From Granulicella sp. (GTDB lineage: Bacteria > Acidobacteriota > Terriglobia > Terriglobales > Acidobacteriaceae): a DNA stretch of 28,733 bases. The notes under the pieces were generated by a model, which worked only from the letters and a program-made list of their open reading frames with translations, was not told the DNA's origin and searched no databases. A program made the translations under genes and the position numbers. The stretch lies in NCBI GenBank assembly GCA_003133205.1, contig PKWK01000303.1, positions 1 through 28,733 of the forward strand, in the 5' to 3' direction. Every line of letters starts with the position of its first letter. Position 1 is the stretch's first letter. Below, in pieces: positions 9,869 to 19,182 of the stretch.

Positions 9869-11053
9869 ATGGAATTCATCACCCGGTTCAAGAATGCGCT
9901 GTTCCTCATCCTGGTCCTTCTGGCGCAGGCAATCGCGCTTGCGATGCAGGTGCGCGCTCCCGCCGATTCCAGCCAGCCCGACGGTCGCAGCGTGCGCCTC
10001 ATCCGCATGTGGGCCACGGCTACGGTGACGCCGTTTGAGCGTGCCGCCCATGCCGTCGGCTACGGCATGCACCACGGCTGGTCGGATTACATCGACCTCC
10101 GCCACGTCCGCCAGCAGAATCAGGACCTCCAGCAGCAACTCACGCGCATGCGCATCGAACAGGCCGCGATTGCGGAAGACGCGCTGCAGGGCCGGCGTCT
10201 GCAGGCCATGCTCGGCTTCCGCGAACGCTACGTCGGCTCGACCGTCGCCGCGCAGGTCATCGGCGCCAGCGGCAGCGACCAGTCCCGCGTATTCACTATC
10301 GACAAAGGCTCCCGCGACGGACTTAAGCCCGACATGGCAGTCATCACCCAGGACGGCATCGTGGGCAAGATTCGCGATGTCGATCCCACGACCGCGCACG
10401 TGCTGGAGATCAACGATCAGACCTCGGGCGCCGGCGTCATCCTCGCCAGCACGCGCATCCGCGCCATCCTCCGCGGAACGATCACCGGGCGGGTGCAAAT
10501 CGGAAATCTCACCGCCGACTCGCGCATCAAGCCCGGCGAACAGGTCCTCACCTCCGGCGGCGACCAGGTCTATCCGCGCGGCCTGCCGGTGGGCACCATC
10601 GAGAACATCGCGCCCGACCCCGACCACCAGCCCTATACCGCAATCCTGGTGCGCCCTGCCGTCAATCTGGACCGCGTCGAAGAGGTGCTGATCATCACCG
10701 GCACCCAGTCCGATCTGCCGCCGGCCGCCCAGCAGGACCTCGCCACCGCCGAGGCGCAACATGCAGCCGACCTGAGCGCCGAGCGACTCCCCGGCATCCA
10801 CGATGACCAGGCACCGGGCACCCCCGCCAATGGGACCACGCCAGCGGCACCGGGTTCGCCCACCGCACCCGCTCCGATTAAGGTCCCACACCCGCTGCCC
10901 ACCGTACACCCCGACCGCTTCACCAGTGGATCGACTCCGCCCGCCGCGCAGTTGACGCCCGGTGGCTCAAACTTGCCGCAGAGCAGTCAATCGCCATCCA
11001 GCCAGCAGCCTCCACCAGCGAAGGCTTCCCCTCAACCCGAAGCTCCGAAATGA
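9869..11053 (+). CDS. mreC: Rod shape-determining protein MreC
   Basis: Bitopic inner-membrane protein whose periplasmic part activates PBP2 and connects MreB to the wall synthases. It has one N-terminal membrane segment (about 9-26), a coiled coil near 75-105 (RQQNQDLQQQLTRMRIEQ) and the two-barrel MreC domain (VIGASGSDQSRVFTIDKG, GLKPDMAVITQDGIVGKI, PRGLPVGTIENI). After about residue 275 comes a tail of some 120 residues rich in Pro, Ala, Thr and Gln, likely disordered, which shorter MreC proteins lack. No strong RBS is seen. It begins 81 bp after mreB. Confidence 0.92.
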   Translation: MEFITRFKNALFLILVLLAQAIALAMQVRAPADSSQPDGRSVRLIRMWATATVTPFERAAHAVGYGMHHGWSDYIDLRHVRQQNQDLQQQLTRMRIEQAAIAEDALQGRRLQAMLGFRERYVGSTVAAQVIGASGSDQSRVFTIDKGSRDGLKPDMAVITQDGIVGKIRDVDPTTAHVLEINDQTSGAGVILASTRIRAILRGTITGRVQIGNLTADSRIKPGEQVLTSGGDQVYPRGLPVGTIENIAPDPDHQPYTAILVRPAVNLDRVEEVLIITGTQSDLPPAAQQDLATAEAQHAADLSAERLPGIHDDQAPGTPANGTTPAAPGSPTAPAPIKVPHPLPTVHPDRFTSGSTPPAAQLTPGGSNLPQSSQSPSSQQPPPAKASPQPEAPK

Positions 11054-11181
11054 TCCTGCGCCGTGACGGAAATCGCACGCCCGCGGTGAATTCAATTTAG
11101 GCTGTGGAAGGCGGATCGTCGGGCAATCGCCGGTGGCAAGAACCCGCCATCACTTACCACTTATCACTGTTCCAGGAGCCG

Positions 11182-11706
11182 ATGGTCACACGCAGCTACA
11201 TGTCGCGCCGCGAGGTCGAGCAACAGAGCTTCAGCCTTCCGGTGGCGGTCTTCGTGCCGGTGGGCGCGATTCTGCTCCAGGTGCTCCTGCCCAGGCTACT
11301 TCCGGCGCTGGTCATCCTCGATCTGCCGTTGGTCGTCACGCTGTTCTTCGCCGTCAGCCGCCGCAGCCCCATCGCCGGGACCATCACCGGCGGCACCATC
11401 GGCCTGCTGCAGGATGTGCTCACCAGCCAGCCCATCGGCGTCAATGGCATGGCGAAATCGGTGATCGGCTACGCCGCCGCAAGCCTGGGCAGCCGGATCG
11501 ACGTGGAAAACACCGCCACGCGCGCGCTCCTCACCTTCGGATTCTCGCTCCTCCAGAGTGCGCTTCTCTACCTGATCGAGCGCCGCCTGCTTGGCATCCG
11601 CGGCTTCCATCTGATGTGGCTGCACGAGTTGCTCCGCGCCGTGGTGAATACGGTGGTGGCCATTCCCGTCTTCCTCCTGCTCGATCGCGCCAAGCACCAG
11701 GAGTAG
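11182..11706 (+). CDS. mreD: Rod shape-determining protein MreD
   Basis: This 174-aa polytopic inner-membrane protein of the elongasome has about five hydrophobic helices (from LPVAVFVPVGAILLQVLL to VVNTVVAIPVFLLL). It carries the MreD-type segment SPIAGTITGGTIGLLQDVLTSQPIGVNGMAKSVIGY, in which GLLQDVL and GVNG are typical. The ATG at 11182 is chosen because AGGAG sits just upstream. A GTG at 11104 would add 26 non-hydrophobic residues without an RBS. The identification rests on position between mreC and mrdA and on the topology. Confidence 0.88.
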   Translation: MVTRSYMSRREVEQQSFSLPVAVFVPVGAILLQVLLPRLLPALVILDLPLVVTLFFAVSRRSPIAGTITGGTIGLLQDVLTSQPIGVNGMAKSVIGYAAASLGSRIDVENTATRALLTFGFSLLQSALLYLIERRLLGIRGFHLMWLHELLRAVVNTVVAIPVFLLLDRAKHQE

Positions 11707-11797
11707 GGTCGCGGGCGTGACCCCGCCGATGCCCCGAGCGGAAACGATGATGCCCAGCGGCGGAACGACGTAAACTGGGACTAGCAGGACTTGCAGA

Positions 11798-13783
11798 ATG
11801 TTGTCTACTCAAAATCCCGAACGGCACTACGACCGCGATGAAAAAGTCTCGGCGGGCAAGCTGCACGCTACGCAATACCTGGTGGTGCTGGTGCTCGCCG
11901 TGCTCGCCGCGGGAATGTGGCGCCTGCAGATTCTCGGCGCGGACAGCTACCGCGTGTTGGCCGAGGCCAACCGCAAGCGCAAGGACCCCGTGCGCGCGCC
12001 GCGTGGCAAGATATTCGACCGCAACGGCCGCATCCTCGTCGACAACTACCCTTCCGTCTCCTGCTACCTGTTGCGCGAGCAGGTTAAGGATAGGCAGATC
12101 GACATCCCACTCATCGCGCGCGGCCTCGATCTTCCGGTCGACCAGGTGCAGGCAACCCTGCGCCGTTATGCCAACTCGCCCAAGTACGAGTCGATCCTGC
12201 TGAAGCAGGACATCACGCCGGACGAGCAGGCCTTCATCGAGGCCCATCGCAACGAGCTTCCAGAGCTTGAGACGCGCGACGAGCAACGCCGCCTCTATCC
12301 CCGCGACGGCTTCGCCGCCCACCTGATCGGATACGTCGGTGAAGTCTCGGAAGAGGACCTCAATAGCTCGAAGTTCGACTTCTACTCGCCGGGCGACATG
12401 GTCGGCAAGTCCGGCGTCGAGGAGACCTACGATGGCCTGCTGCGCGGCACCGACGGATCGCGCGATGTCATCGTCGACAGCCGCGGCAGAGAGGTCGGCC
12501 AGCTTGGCCAGGTCCTCGCCATACCGGGCAAGGACCTTCGACTCACCATCGACCTCGATCTCCAGCGCGTGGCCGAGCAGGCTATGGAAGGCCACATCGG
12601 CGCCATGGTCGCGATGGACCCGCACACCGGCGAGATTCTCGCCATGGTCTCGCGTCCCACCTACGACCCCAACCAGTTTGCCGTGCGCCTGACCAAGACA
12701 TACTGGTCGTCGATCATCAACGACCCCGACCATCCGTTGATGAACAAGACCATCCAGGCGCAGCTCGCTCCGGGCTCGACCTTCAAAATCATCATGTCGC
12801 TCGCCGGCCTGGAAGACGGAGTTGCTCAGACGATGCATGTAATGTGCGCCGGCGGCGGCACTTTCTTCGGCCGTTTCTTCGCATGCGACAAACACCACGG
12901 CATGGTGGACATCGACCACGCGATTCCATGGTCGTGCGACACGTTCTACTACACGCTCGCCGAAAGGCTGGGCATCGACACCATCGCCAAGTACGCGACC
13001 GAGGTCGGCCTCTCGCAGAAGACCGGCGTCGACCTGCCCGACGAGGCATCGGGCACCATGCCCTCGACCGCCTGGAAGATGAAGAACTTCCACGACAAGT
13101 GGTATGCAGGCGAGGTGATCTCGGTCGGCATTGGTCAGGGCGCTGTCACCGTGACGCCGCTGCAACTAGCGCGAGCGCTCGGCGGCATCGCGTCCGGCGG
13201 TGCCCTCAAGCGGCCGCATGTCGTCTTCCCCGACGAGCTTCCGCCTGACATTGCGTCAGCCGTCGCAGCGAGCTTTCCCGGCAGCGGCGACCGCGTCATC
13301 CCGATCACCCCTGACAACTGGGAAACCATCACCGATGCCATGGCTGCAACCACCCTCACGGGAACTGCCGCTGCGGTGCACCTGGAAGGCATCGACTTTG
13401 CCGGCAAGACCGGCACCGCTCAAGTTGTGAATCACAGCGCCGGTGCAACCAGCCTGGGCAAAGGAGCCGAGCGCGCCAACGCCTGGTTCGTGGGCATGGC
13501 GCCGCGCCGCAACCCCGATATCGTCGTCACTGTGCTGGCTGAGCATGGAGGCTGGGGAGCCGAAGCCGCCGCTCCTCTCGCCGCGCAGGTTGTCAACGCT
13601 TTCGTCACCAAGCAGCGCAAGCGCGCAGGCAATCTCCGCCTGGTCGAAACCCCCAAGCCTGCAACCGCACCCTCCGTGCCGAGTGCCTCGCAGAAGCCGC
13701 CCACCCCGACTGTTCCCACCACCATCTCCGCTGTCACGCCGGGGCCCAAAGCTGCTGCGGCGTCCACCTCCACGCGGCCCTGA
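11798..13783 (+). CDS. mrdA: Penicillin-binding protein 2 (peptidoglycan D,D-transpeptidase)
   Basis: Class B PBP that cross-links peptidoglycan during cell elongation, together with the glycosyltransferase RodA. It has one N-terminal membrane segment (about 22-40), a PBP dimerisation domain (RAPRGKIFDRNGRILVDN and following) and a C-terminal transpeptidase. Active-site motifs are S327-T-F-K330 (in APGSTFKI), SCD in PWSCDTFYYTLAERLG, and K537-T-G in FAGKTGTAQ. At 661 aa it ends in a Pro/Ala/Thr-rich tail of about 65 residues, similar in style to the MreC tail. AGGA with 8-nt spacing supports the ATG. It is followed after 29 bp by rodA. Confidence 0.95.
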   Translation: MLSTQNPERHYDRDEKVSAGKLHATQYLVVLVLAVLAAGMWRLQILGADSYRVLAEANRKRKDPVRAPRGKIFDRNGRILVDNYPSVSCYLLREQVKDRQIDIPLIARGLDLPVDQVQATLRRYANSPKYESILLKQDITPDEQAFIEAHRNELPELETRDEQRRLYPRDGFAAHLIGYVGEVSEEDLNSSKFDFYSPGDMVGKSGVEETYDGLLRGTDGSRDVIVDSRGREVGQLGQVLAIPGKDLRLTIDLDLQRVAEQAMEGHIGAMVAMDPHTGEILAMVSRPTYDPNQFAVRLTKTYWSSIINDPDHPLMNKTIQAQLAPGSTFKIIMSLAGLEDGVAQTMHVMCAGGGTFFGRFFACDKHHGMVDIDHAIPWSCDTFYYTLAERLGIDTIAKYATEVGLSQKTGVDLPDEASGTMPSTAWKMKNFHDKWYAGEVISVGIGQGAVTVTPLQLARALGGIASGGALKRPHVVFPDELPPDIASAVAASFPGSGDRVIPITPDNWETITDAMAATTLTGTAAAVHLEGIDFAGKTGTAQVVNHSAGATSLGKGAERANAWFVGMAPRRNPDIVVTVLAEHGGWGAEAAAPLAAQVVNAFVTKQRKRAGNLRLVETPKPATAPSVPSASQKPPTPTVPTTISAVTPGPKAAAASTSTRP

Positions 13784-13812
13784 CCCGAACCAACCCGACC
13801 GAAACCGAGTTC

Positions 13813-14913
13813 ATGCAACGCTTCTCCTCCTTCCGCGACTTCGACTGGACCCTCCTCACCCTGGTGCTGCTGATCTCGGTCATCAGCGTCGTCGAGATCA
13901 AGTCGGCGACGCTGCACACCAAGTTTCACGGCTTTGAAGAGAAGCAGATCGGCTTCCTGTTGGCCGGCATCGTTCTGATGTTTCTCATCTCCTTTATTGA
14001 CTATCACCGGCTCCTGGATCTCGCACCCTGGGCCTACGGGGTCAGCCTGATTCTGCTGGTCGCCGTAAAGGCTGTGGGGACAAAGGTGCTGGGCGCGCGC
14101 AGGTGGATCAATCTCGGCGGGGGCGTGCACTTTCAGCCCTCGGAGTGGGTCAAGCTGGTGCTGATCCTCGTCGTCGCCCGGTACTTCTGGGGCCTCGCCG
14201 GGCGCGACTTGAGTTGGATCGATGTCACCAAGGCCTTCGCGCTGGTCTGCGTACCCATGGGACTGGTGCTGATCCAGCCCGACCTCGGGACGGCGCTCAC
14301 GTACTTCCCCGTGTTGGTGGCCGGGCTGTTTCTCGGCGGCATTCGGCCAAAACAGGTCGCCGTCCTCATCCTCGGATTGGCGGTTCTGGCGGGTGGCGCA
14401 TGGCTTAGCGGAAAACGTCTCAAACCCTACCAGCAGGCCCGCCTGACCAGCTTCATTAACCCCGACGCCGACCCCAAAGGCTCCGGCTATCAGATCAAGC
14501 AGTCCCTCATCGCCGTCGGATCCGGCGGCCTCTGGGGCAAAGGCACCAACAAAGGAACCCAGACCCAGGGCGATTTCCTGCCCATCCCCTACACCGATTT
14601 CATCTTCGCAGCCTTCTGCGAGGAGCATGGCTTCGTCGGCGGCATGGGGATTCTGCTGCTCTACTTCCTGATATTGACGCGCCTGATTCAAAACGCCCAA
14701 CAAGCGTCCGACATGCCCGGCACCTTCATCGTCATGGGGGTGGTCGCCGTCATCCTCTTCCAAATCGTCGTCAATATCGGGATGGTCGTCGGTCTCATGC
14801 CGGTCACCGGAATCCCGCTACCGCTGATGAGTTACGGCGGGTCATCGATTCTGTTCACCTTCCTTTCCCTCGGCATTGTGATGAACATCCGAATGTGCCG
14901 CTTTGTGAACTGA
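13813..14913 (+). CDS. rodA: Rod shape-determining protein RodA (SEDS peptidoglycan glycosyltransferase)
   Basis: Polymerises lipid II into glycan strands as partner of PBP2. This 366-aa protein has about ten membrane segments. The SEDS/FtsW-RodA-SpoVE signatures are present: ARRWINLGGGVHFQPSEWVKL, QPDLGTALTYFPVL, IPYTDFIFAAFCEEHGFVGG and the C-terminal PVTGIPLPLMSYGGSS. The Asp in the DFIFA region is the catalytic candidate of the family. The last gene of the mre block; no canonical terminator follows directly. Confidence 0.95.
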   Translation: MQRFSSFRDFDWTLLTLVLLISVISVVEIKSATLHTKFHGFEEKQIGFLLAGIVLMFLISFIDYHRLLDLAPWAYGVSLILLVAVKAVGTKVLGARRWINLGGGVHFQPSEWVKLVLILVVARYFWGLAGRDLSWIDVTKAFALVCVPMGLVLIQPDLGTALTYFPVLVAGLFLGGIRPKQVAVLILGLAVLAGGAWLSGKRLKPYQQARLTSFINPDADPKGSGYQIKQSLIAVGSGGLWGKGTNKGTQTQGDFLPIPYTDFIFAAFCEEHGFVGGMGILLLYFLILTRLIQNAQQASDMPGTFIVMGVVAVILFQIVVNIGMVVGLMPVTGIPLPLMSYGGSSILFTFLSLGIVMNIRMCRFVN

Positions 14914-15505
14914 AGAAGCCTCGCCAACGGAAGCTTTTCAGCCATGAACCCGGAACCGAACTAAGGTCGATGCGAGGTTTACGAGCGCCCGTTGCGATTT
15001 TGGTGCATACTGGATTTACCGGCTGTCACACCCAGGCCGGCGCAACTCCCGCTCCCTTTGGCGCAAGGCGCCGGGTTCGCGGCACTAAGAGTTTTGAAGA
15101 TATTAGAAAAAGGCCGGCCAGGTGAGAGATCAAGTCCGTTGGCCGGACAGGTTTGAAGGGAATGATTGCATCCGGATGGCGAACGGCCCCGCCTCAAGTT
15201 CGATCTGAGGTTGTTTCGGCCACAAACTCCGTACGCCCATTTTCGCTCGAAGCATCCCTCGTGTCTCCGATCGTTTTTGTTATCATCCAGTTAGCATTAC
15301 TTATCGATGCCCTCTGGACGCAGTCTGCGTTGAGTCTCGACTCCCGCCTGCACCCATCGGTCTACACAGCTTCCCGATCCCGCACCCTGTCCGTACCCTC
15401 GGTGAGCGGCGCCTAGCACCACGCTAGAGCCCCTCCGATCCTCTCGCCTGCCCTGCCGCTCAGCCTCCGGTCCTCAAACCCGGAGCGGGCAGAAAGAGCA
15501 GGACC
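14914..15505. other. 592-bp non-coding leader region between rodA and the RNase E/G gene
   Basis: No supported gene lies here. Short stems are visible: GGCGC-AAG-GCGCC at 15060-15072, and CCGGCCA (15114-15120) with TGGCCGG (15140-15146). A looser pairing (CTGCCGCT near 15453 with AGCGGGCAG near 15484) lies close to the RNase start codon. An extended -10-like TGTTATCAT lies at 15278-15286. The last 150 bases are pyrimidine-rich on the plus strand. The simplest reading is a long 5' UTR with its own promoter. Enterobacterial RNase E is autoregulated through its 5' UTR, but whether that happens here is not shown by the sequence. Confidence 0.4.
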
Positions 15506-18500
15506 ATGTCGAAAGAAATTTACATCTCCAGCACGCCTCACGAGACGCGTCTGGCCATCGTCGAAGACGAAGCCCTCACCGAAATCTACTACGAGCGCGA
15601 GAACGAATACACCCTCGCCGGCTCCATCTACAACGGCCGCGTCACCCGCGTGCTCCCCGGCATGCAGTCGAGCTTTGTGGACATCGGCCTCGAGCGCGAC
15701 GCCTTCCTCTACATCACTGATTTCATGGAAGAAACTCCAGACCCGGACGAGTTCGACACCGCCCCGAACGGAGACCGCGCCCCCCGCGCCCCGCGCCTGA
15801 CTAACGGCGGCGACCAGTCCGGCGAAACAGCCGTCCGCACTGAATCCGGCGGACGCAGCCCCGAACGTGGCGGCCGTGGACGTCGCGGCAGCCGTGACCG
15901 CGACCGCAATCAGGACCGTGGCCCAATCGACCGCACTCCATCCGATCGCAGCGACGCGCCCCACGCCGCCGCAGGAACCACCGAACCTGGCATTACCGCT
16001 CCCCGGGACGTCGCCGATAGCTCCGAAGTAGGCGAGGGCGCTCCCGGTGCAGACGGGAACCGCCGTTGGCGCGGACGCCGCGGACGCCGTCGCGGACGTG
16101 GCACGCCTGGTCAGCCCGGCGATCTGGCGCAGGAGAACACCGCACCGGCGAACTCCGATGCAGCCGCCTATCCCGAAGATGAATCATCCTTCGAGCGCGA
16201 GTCCTATATGGAGATCGACGCGGCCGCCCCAGCTTCCGGCGCGCCCGTGGACCGCATCGAAGGTGCCCCCCGCAGCGACCGATCTGGCGACCGCGGACGG
16301 CGCGACCAGGGCCGCAGCGGCCCGCGCCAGGACCAGCGGCCAGACCAGCGTGCTCCCCGCGGATCCACCCCGTCGCGCGACCTCTACGGCACCGGCAGCG
16401 GAGAGACCGGCGGCACCGGCCCGATCGCGGATGCCTACCCCGACGAATTCTCCGAGTCAGCCGCCGCACCGATCATTCTGCCCGGCGAGTCCCTCTCCAA
16501 GTACCGCAAGGGCGAAGATCAGGCCGCACCAAAGCCCGCCCCGACCACTCCCCATGCGATTCCCGTCACACTCGCCCCGCCGGCCAACCTCTACACCATC
16601 GCAGAGGGCTGGGACGGCGGCGCAACCCTCCCCGGCGAGACCCTTTCCAGGCGTAGGCCGGCCGACTCAGGCCCCGAAACCCGCAGGCCACAGCGAGATT
16701 TCGACCGCGAATCCCGGCGCGATGCTCGCACCGAGACCCGCCACGACAACCGCTCCGAATTCCGCAACAATCCCCCGGTCGCTGAGCAATCAGCCGCCCC
16801 AGCCGAGTCGCACCTACCTCCTGCGCCGTCCGCGGAAATCGCTCCAGAACCCGCCGCGTTCAGCGCCCCCGCAACTCAAGAAGTCGCACCGCCCATAGCG
16901 CCCGAAGCGGTCACTGTCTCCGCCCCCGAACCAGCCCCGCACATCGAAGTCGAGTACGAGCCCGCGGAAGCTTCGGCCTCCTACCGCGTCGACCCAGTGC
17001 CGCCCATCGAGTTTCGCCAGAGCGCGCCAACCCTCGAACCTCCAGCCGAGTTCGTCGATGAGGTCAGCGAACCCGTCGCCGAGGCCTCTCCGGCTGTCGA
17101 GGCCGAAGCACCCGTCGTCGAAGCTCACCACATCACCGCCATCTCCGCAACCGGTGAGATGTTCTCCGAGCCCGCCGAAGTGCTGCCCGAGGTAGCGGCT
17201 CACCCAGCGCCCATTGAAACCCCGGAACCCGCATCGCCCATCCGCCACGAGGGCGCCATTCTGACCCATGAAGTAGACGCGGAGTTCGATGCGCCTGCTG
17301 CAGGCGGCTTCGCTCCCGGCACCGGCAATCTCGACGAAGAGATCCTCGACGAAGAGGATTCCGAGCCCACGACCCTCCACGCCAGCTCCATTGAGGAGAT
17401 CGACGATTTCGAGGAAGAGGCGCTGGAAGGTGCGGCCGACCTCGGCACCATGCTTCGCGAGATGTCCATCGACCACATCACACGCACCATGCCAGAGGTG
17501 GAAGAAGACGACACCGAAGAAGACGATCTCGAAGAAGATGATCTGGAGGAGGACGAGGAAGAAGAAGACGACGAAGAGGACGAAGACGAGGACGGCCAGG
17601 AAGGCTACCAACTCGACGACCGCTCAGGCCAGACGAGCCAATCGGAAGACGACCTCCACCGGGAGGCCGCCCGCACCGGCAATGCCGCCGATGCCGAGTT
17701 CTTCGAGCAGCAGTTCGGCCAGCGCGGCGAGGAGAATCGCAGCGAAGAGCAGACCGCCGGCGCACCCAGCCCGGGCCGCGACTTCAACCGCGAATCAGAA
17801 CGTCGCGGCGGAAGGCGCGATGGCCGACGTGGCCGTAGCGATCGCGATCGCAGCGGCGACCGCAGCCGCGGTGGACGTCCCAGCCACAGCAATGGCCACG
17901 GACGACACTCCATGCAGTCCACCAACCTGCCCGCCATCAGCGATCTGCTCAAGCCCGGTCAGGAGATTCTCGTCCAGATCGCCAAGGAGCCCATCGCCAA
18001 GAAGGGCGCCCGCATCACCTCGCACATCGCGCTTCCCGGCCGCTTCCTGGTCTTCATGCCAACCGTCAACCACACCGGCGTCTCGCGCAAGATCGAGTCC
18101 GACGGCGAACGCCGCCGCCTGAAGGATATCCTGCTCAGCGAAAAGGGCGAGGCCACCGGCGGATTCATCGTCCGCACCGCCGCCGAGGGCGCCAGCGAAG
18201 AGGAACTCCGCAGCGACCTCCGCTTCCTCCTGAACCTCTGGGCGGACATCAAGAACCGCTCCGAATCGTCCAAGTCGCCGGCGCTGATCTACCACGACCT
18301 GAACCTCATCGAGCGCATCCTGCGCGATCAGGTCACCGACAACTTCTCCGCCATCTGGGTCGACACCGAGACCGAGTACGAGCGCGTCCTGCGCTTCCTG
18401 CAACGCTTCCAGCCGTCGCTCATCCGCCGCGTCAAGCTCTACTCCAAGGACACGCCGCTGTTCGAGCAATTCGGCATCACCGAGGAGATCAACAAGGCGC

Positions 18501-19129
18501 TCCGCTCGAAGGTCTGGCTCAAGTCCGGCGGCTCCATCGTCATCAATCAGACCGAGGCCCTCGTCGCCATCGACATCAACACCGGCAAATTCGTCGGCAA
18601 GACGGCGCGGCTCGAAGACACCATCGTCAAGACCAACCTCGACGCCATCCCCGAGATCGTCCGCCAGATCCGTCTGCGCGACCTCGGCGGCATCATCATC
18701 ATCGACTTCATCGACATGGACGAGCGCAAGAACCGCAACCGCGTCATGGCCGCGCTCGAAGACGAGTTGAAGTCCGACCGCGCGCCGTCGAAGGTGCTCC
18801 AGTTCAACGATTTTGGCTTGGTCGCCATCACCCGAAAGCGCGTCAAGCAGTCGCTGGAACGCACGCTGTCCACCACCTGCACCGTCTGCACCGGCACCGG
18901 AATGGTCAAATCGCCGGTCACCGTCTGCAACGACATCTACATCGAGATGCGCAAGATGCACAAGCATCTCGACCGCGGCGACGTCATGCTGCGCGTGCAC
19001 CCGGAGGTAGTCAAGCAGCTCAAGTCATCGGGCGCGAAGTGGCTGCAGGAGATGGAAGAGATGGCCGGCAAAACCATCCTGGTCAAGAGCGACCCAAGCC
19101 TGCATCCGGAGCAATTCGACATCCACTAA
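15506..19129 (+). CDS. rng: Ribonuclease E/G family protein with a very large S1-domain insertion
   Basis: Single-strand endoribonuclease of RNA processing and decay. The N-terminus (residues 1-76) is the first half of an S1 domain (GSIYNGRVTRVLPGMQSSFVDIGLERDAFLYI). The S1 fold resumes at about 805 (LKPGQEILVQIAKEPIAKKG) and runs into the RNase H-like and DNase I-like catalytic region. The metal ligands are D1023 (AIDIN) and D1067 (IIIIDFIDMDERKNRNR), and the zinc-link is C1125-T-V-C1128. Between lie some 730 residues of low complexity: RG/RR-rich blocks (GGRGRRGSRDRDR, RRWRGRRGRRRGRG), Pro/Ala/Glu-rich sequence, an almost pure Asp/Glu run near 665-695 and another RG block before the S1 domain resumes. 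The C-terminal scaffold of E. coli RNase E is absent; the catalytic part ends like RNase G. Position behind mre genes favours the rng name over rne. Confidence 0.9.
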   Translation: MSKEIYISSTPHETRLAIVEDEALTEIYYERENEYTLAGSIYNGRVTRVLPGMQSSFVDIGLERDAFLYITDFMEETPDPDEFDTAPNGDRAPRAPRLTNGGDQSGETAVRTESGGRSPERGGRGRRGSRDRDRNQDRGPIDRTPSDRSDAPHAAAGTTEPGITAPRDVADSSEVGEGAPGADGNRRWRGRRGRRRGRGTPGQPGDLAQENTAPANSDAAAYPEDESSFERESYMEIDAAAPASGAPVDRIEGAPRSDRSGDRGRRDQGRSGPRQDQRPDQRAPRGSTPSRDLYGTGSGETGGTGPIADAYPDEFSESAAAPIILPGESLSKYRKGEDQAAPKPAPTTPHAIPVTLAPPANLYTIAEGWDGGATLPGETLSRRRPADSGPETRRPQRDFDRESRRDARTETRHDNRSEFRNNPPVAEQSAAPAESHLPPAPSAEIAPEPAAFSAPATQEVAPPIAPEAVTVSAPEPAPHIEVEYEPAEASASYRVDPVPPIEFRQSAPTLEPPAEFVDEVSEPVAEASPAVEAEAPVVEAHHITAISATGEMFSEPAEVLPEVAAHPAPIETPEPASPIRHEGAILTHEVDAEFDAPAAGGFAPGTGNLDEEILDEEDSEPTTLHASSIEEIDDFEEEALEGAADLGTMLREMSIDHITRTMPEVEEDDTEEDDLEEDDLEEDEEEEDDEEDEDEDGQEGYQLDDRSGQTSQSEDDLHREAARTGNAADAEFFEQQFGQRGEENRSEEQTAGAPSPGRDFNRESERRGGRRDGRRGRSDRDRSGDRSRGGRPSHSNGHGRHSMQSTNLPAISDLLKPGQEILVQIAKEPIAKKGARITSHIALPGRFLVFMPTVNHTGVSRKIESDGERRRLKDILLSEKGEATGGFIVRTAAEGASEEELRSDLRFLLNLWADIKNRSESSKSPALIYHDLNLIERILRDQVTDNFSAIWVDTETEYERVLRFLQRFQPSLIRRVKLYSKDTPLFEQFGITEEINKALRSKVWLKSGGSIVINQTEALVAIDINTGKFVGKTARLEDTIVKTNLDAIPEIVRQIRLRDLGGIIIIDFIDMDERKNRNRVMAALEDELKSDRAPSKVLQFNDFGLVAITRKRVKQSLERTLSTTCTVCTGTGMVKSPVTVCNDIYIEMRKMHKHLDRGDVMLRVHPEVVKQLKSSGAKWLQEMEEMAGKTILVKSDPSLHPEQFDIH

Positions 19130-19144
19130 AAGAAATCGGTGAAT

Positions 19145-19182
19145 CCGCGATTCGTCGGCGTACTCTTGTCTACGAATCGCGG
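19145..19182 (+). terminator. Perfect 11-bp hairpin behind the RNase E/G gene
   Basis: CCGCGATTCGT (19145-19155) pairs without mismatch with ACGAATCGCGG (19172-19182) around a 16-nt loop, starting 15 nt after the stop codon. No T-run follows, so it is a weak intrinsic terminator at best. It may instead protect the 3' end of the mRNA. Confidence 0.45.

Noticed and set aside
11531..13165. 544-codon open frame opposite mreD/mrdA
   Set aside because: Antisense shadow of PBP2, whose SxxK, SCD and KTG motifs are in the plus frame.
13432..14763. 443-codon open frame opposite mrdA/rodA
   Set aside because: Antisense shadow; Gln/His/Glu-rich low-complexity translation without recognisable domains.
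15153..15416. 87-codon open frame in the leader of the RNase gene
   Set aside because: Contains one hydrophobic stretch but no RBS and no family likeness; more probably untranslated leader.
17506..17600. Purine-rich GAAGA-type tract as a DNA repeat
   Set aside because: It is simply the coding sequence of the Asp/Glu run in the RNase insertion.
17795..19000. 401-codon open frame opposite the RNase catalytic domain
   Set aside because: Antisense shadow with Val/Asp/Leu-biased translation; the plus strand has the catalytic residues.
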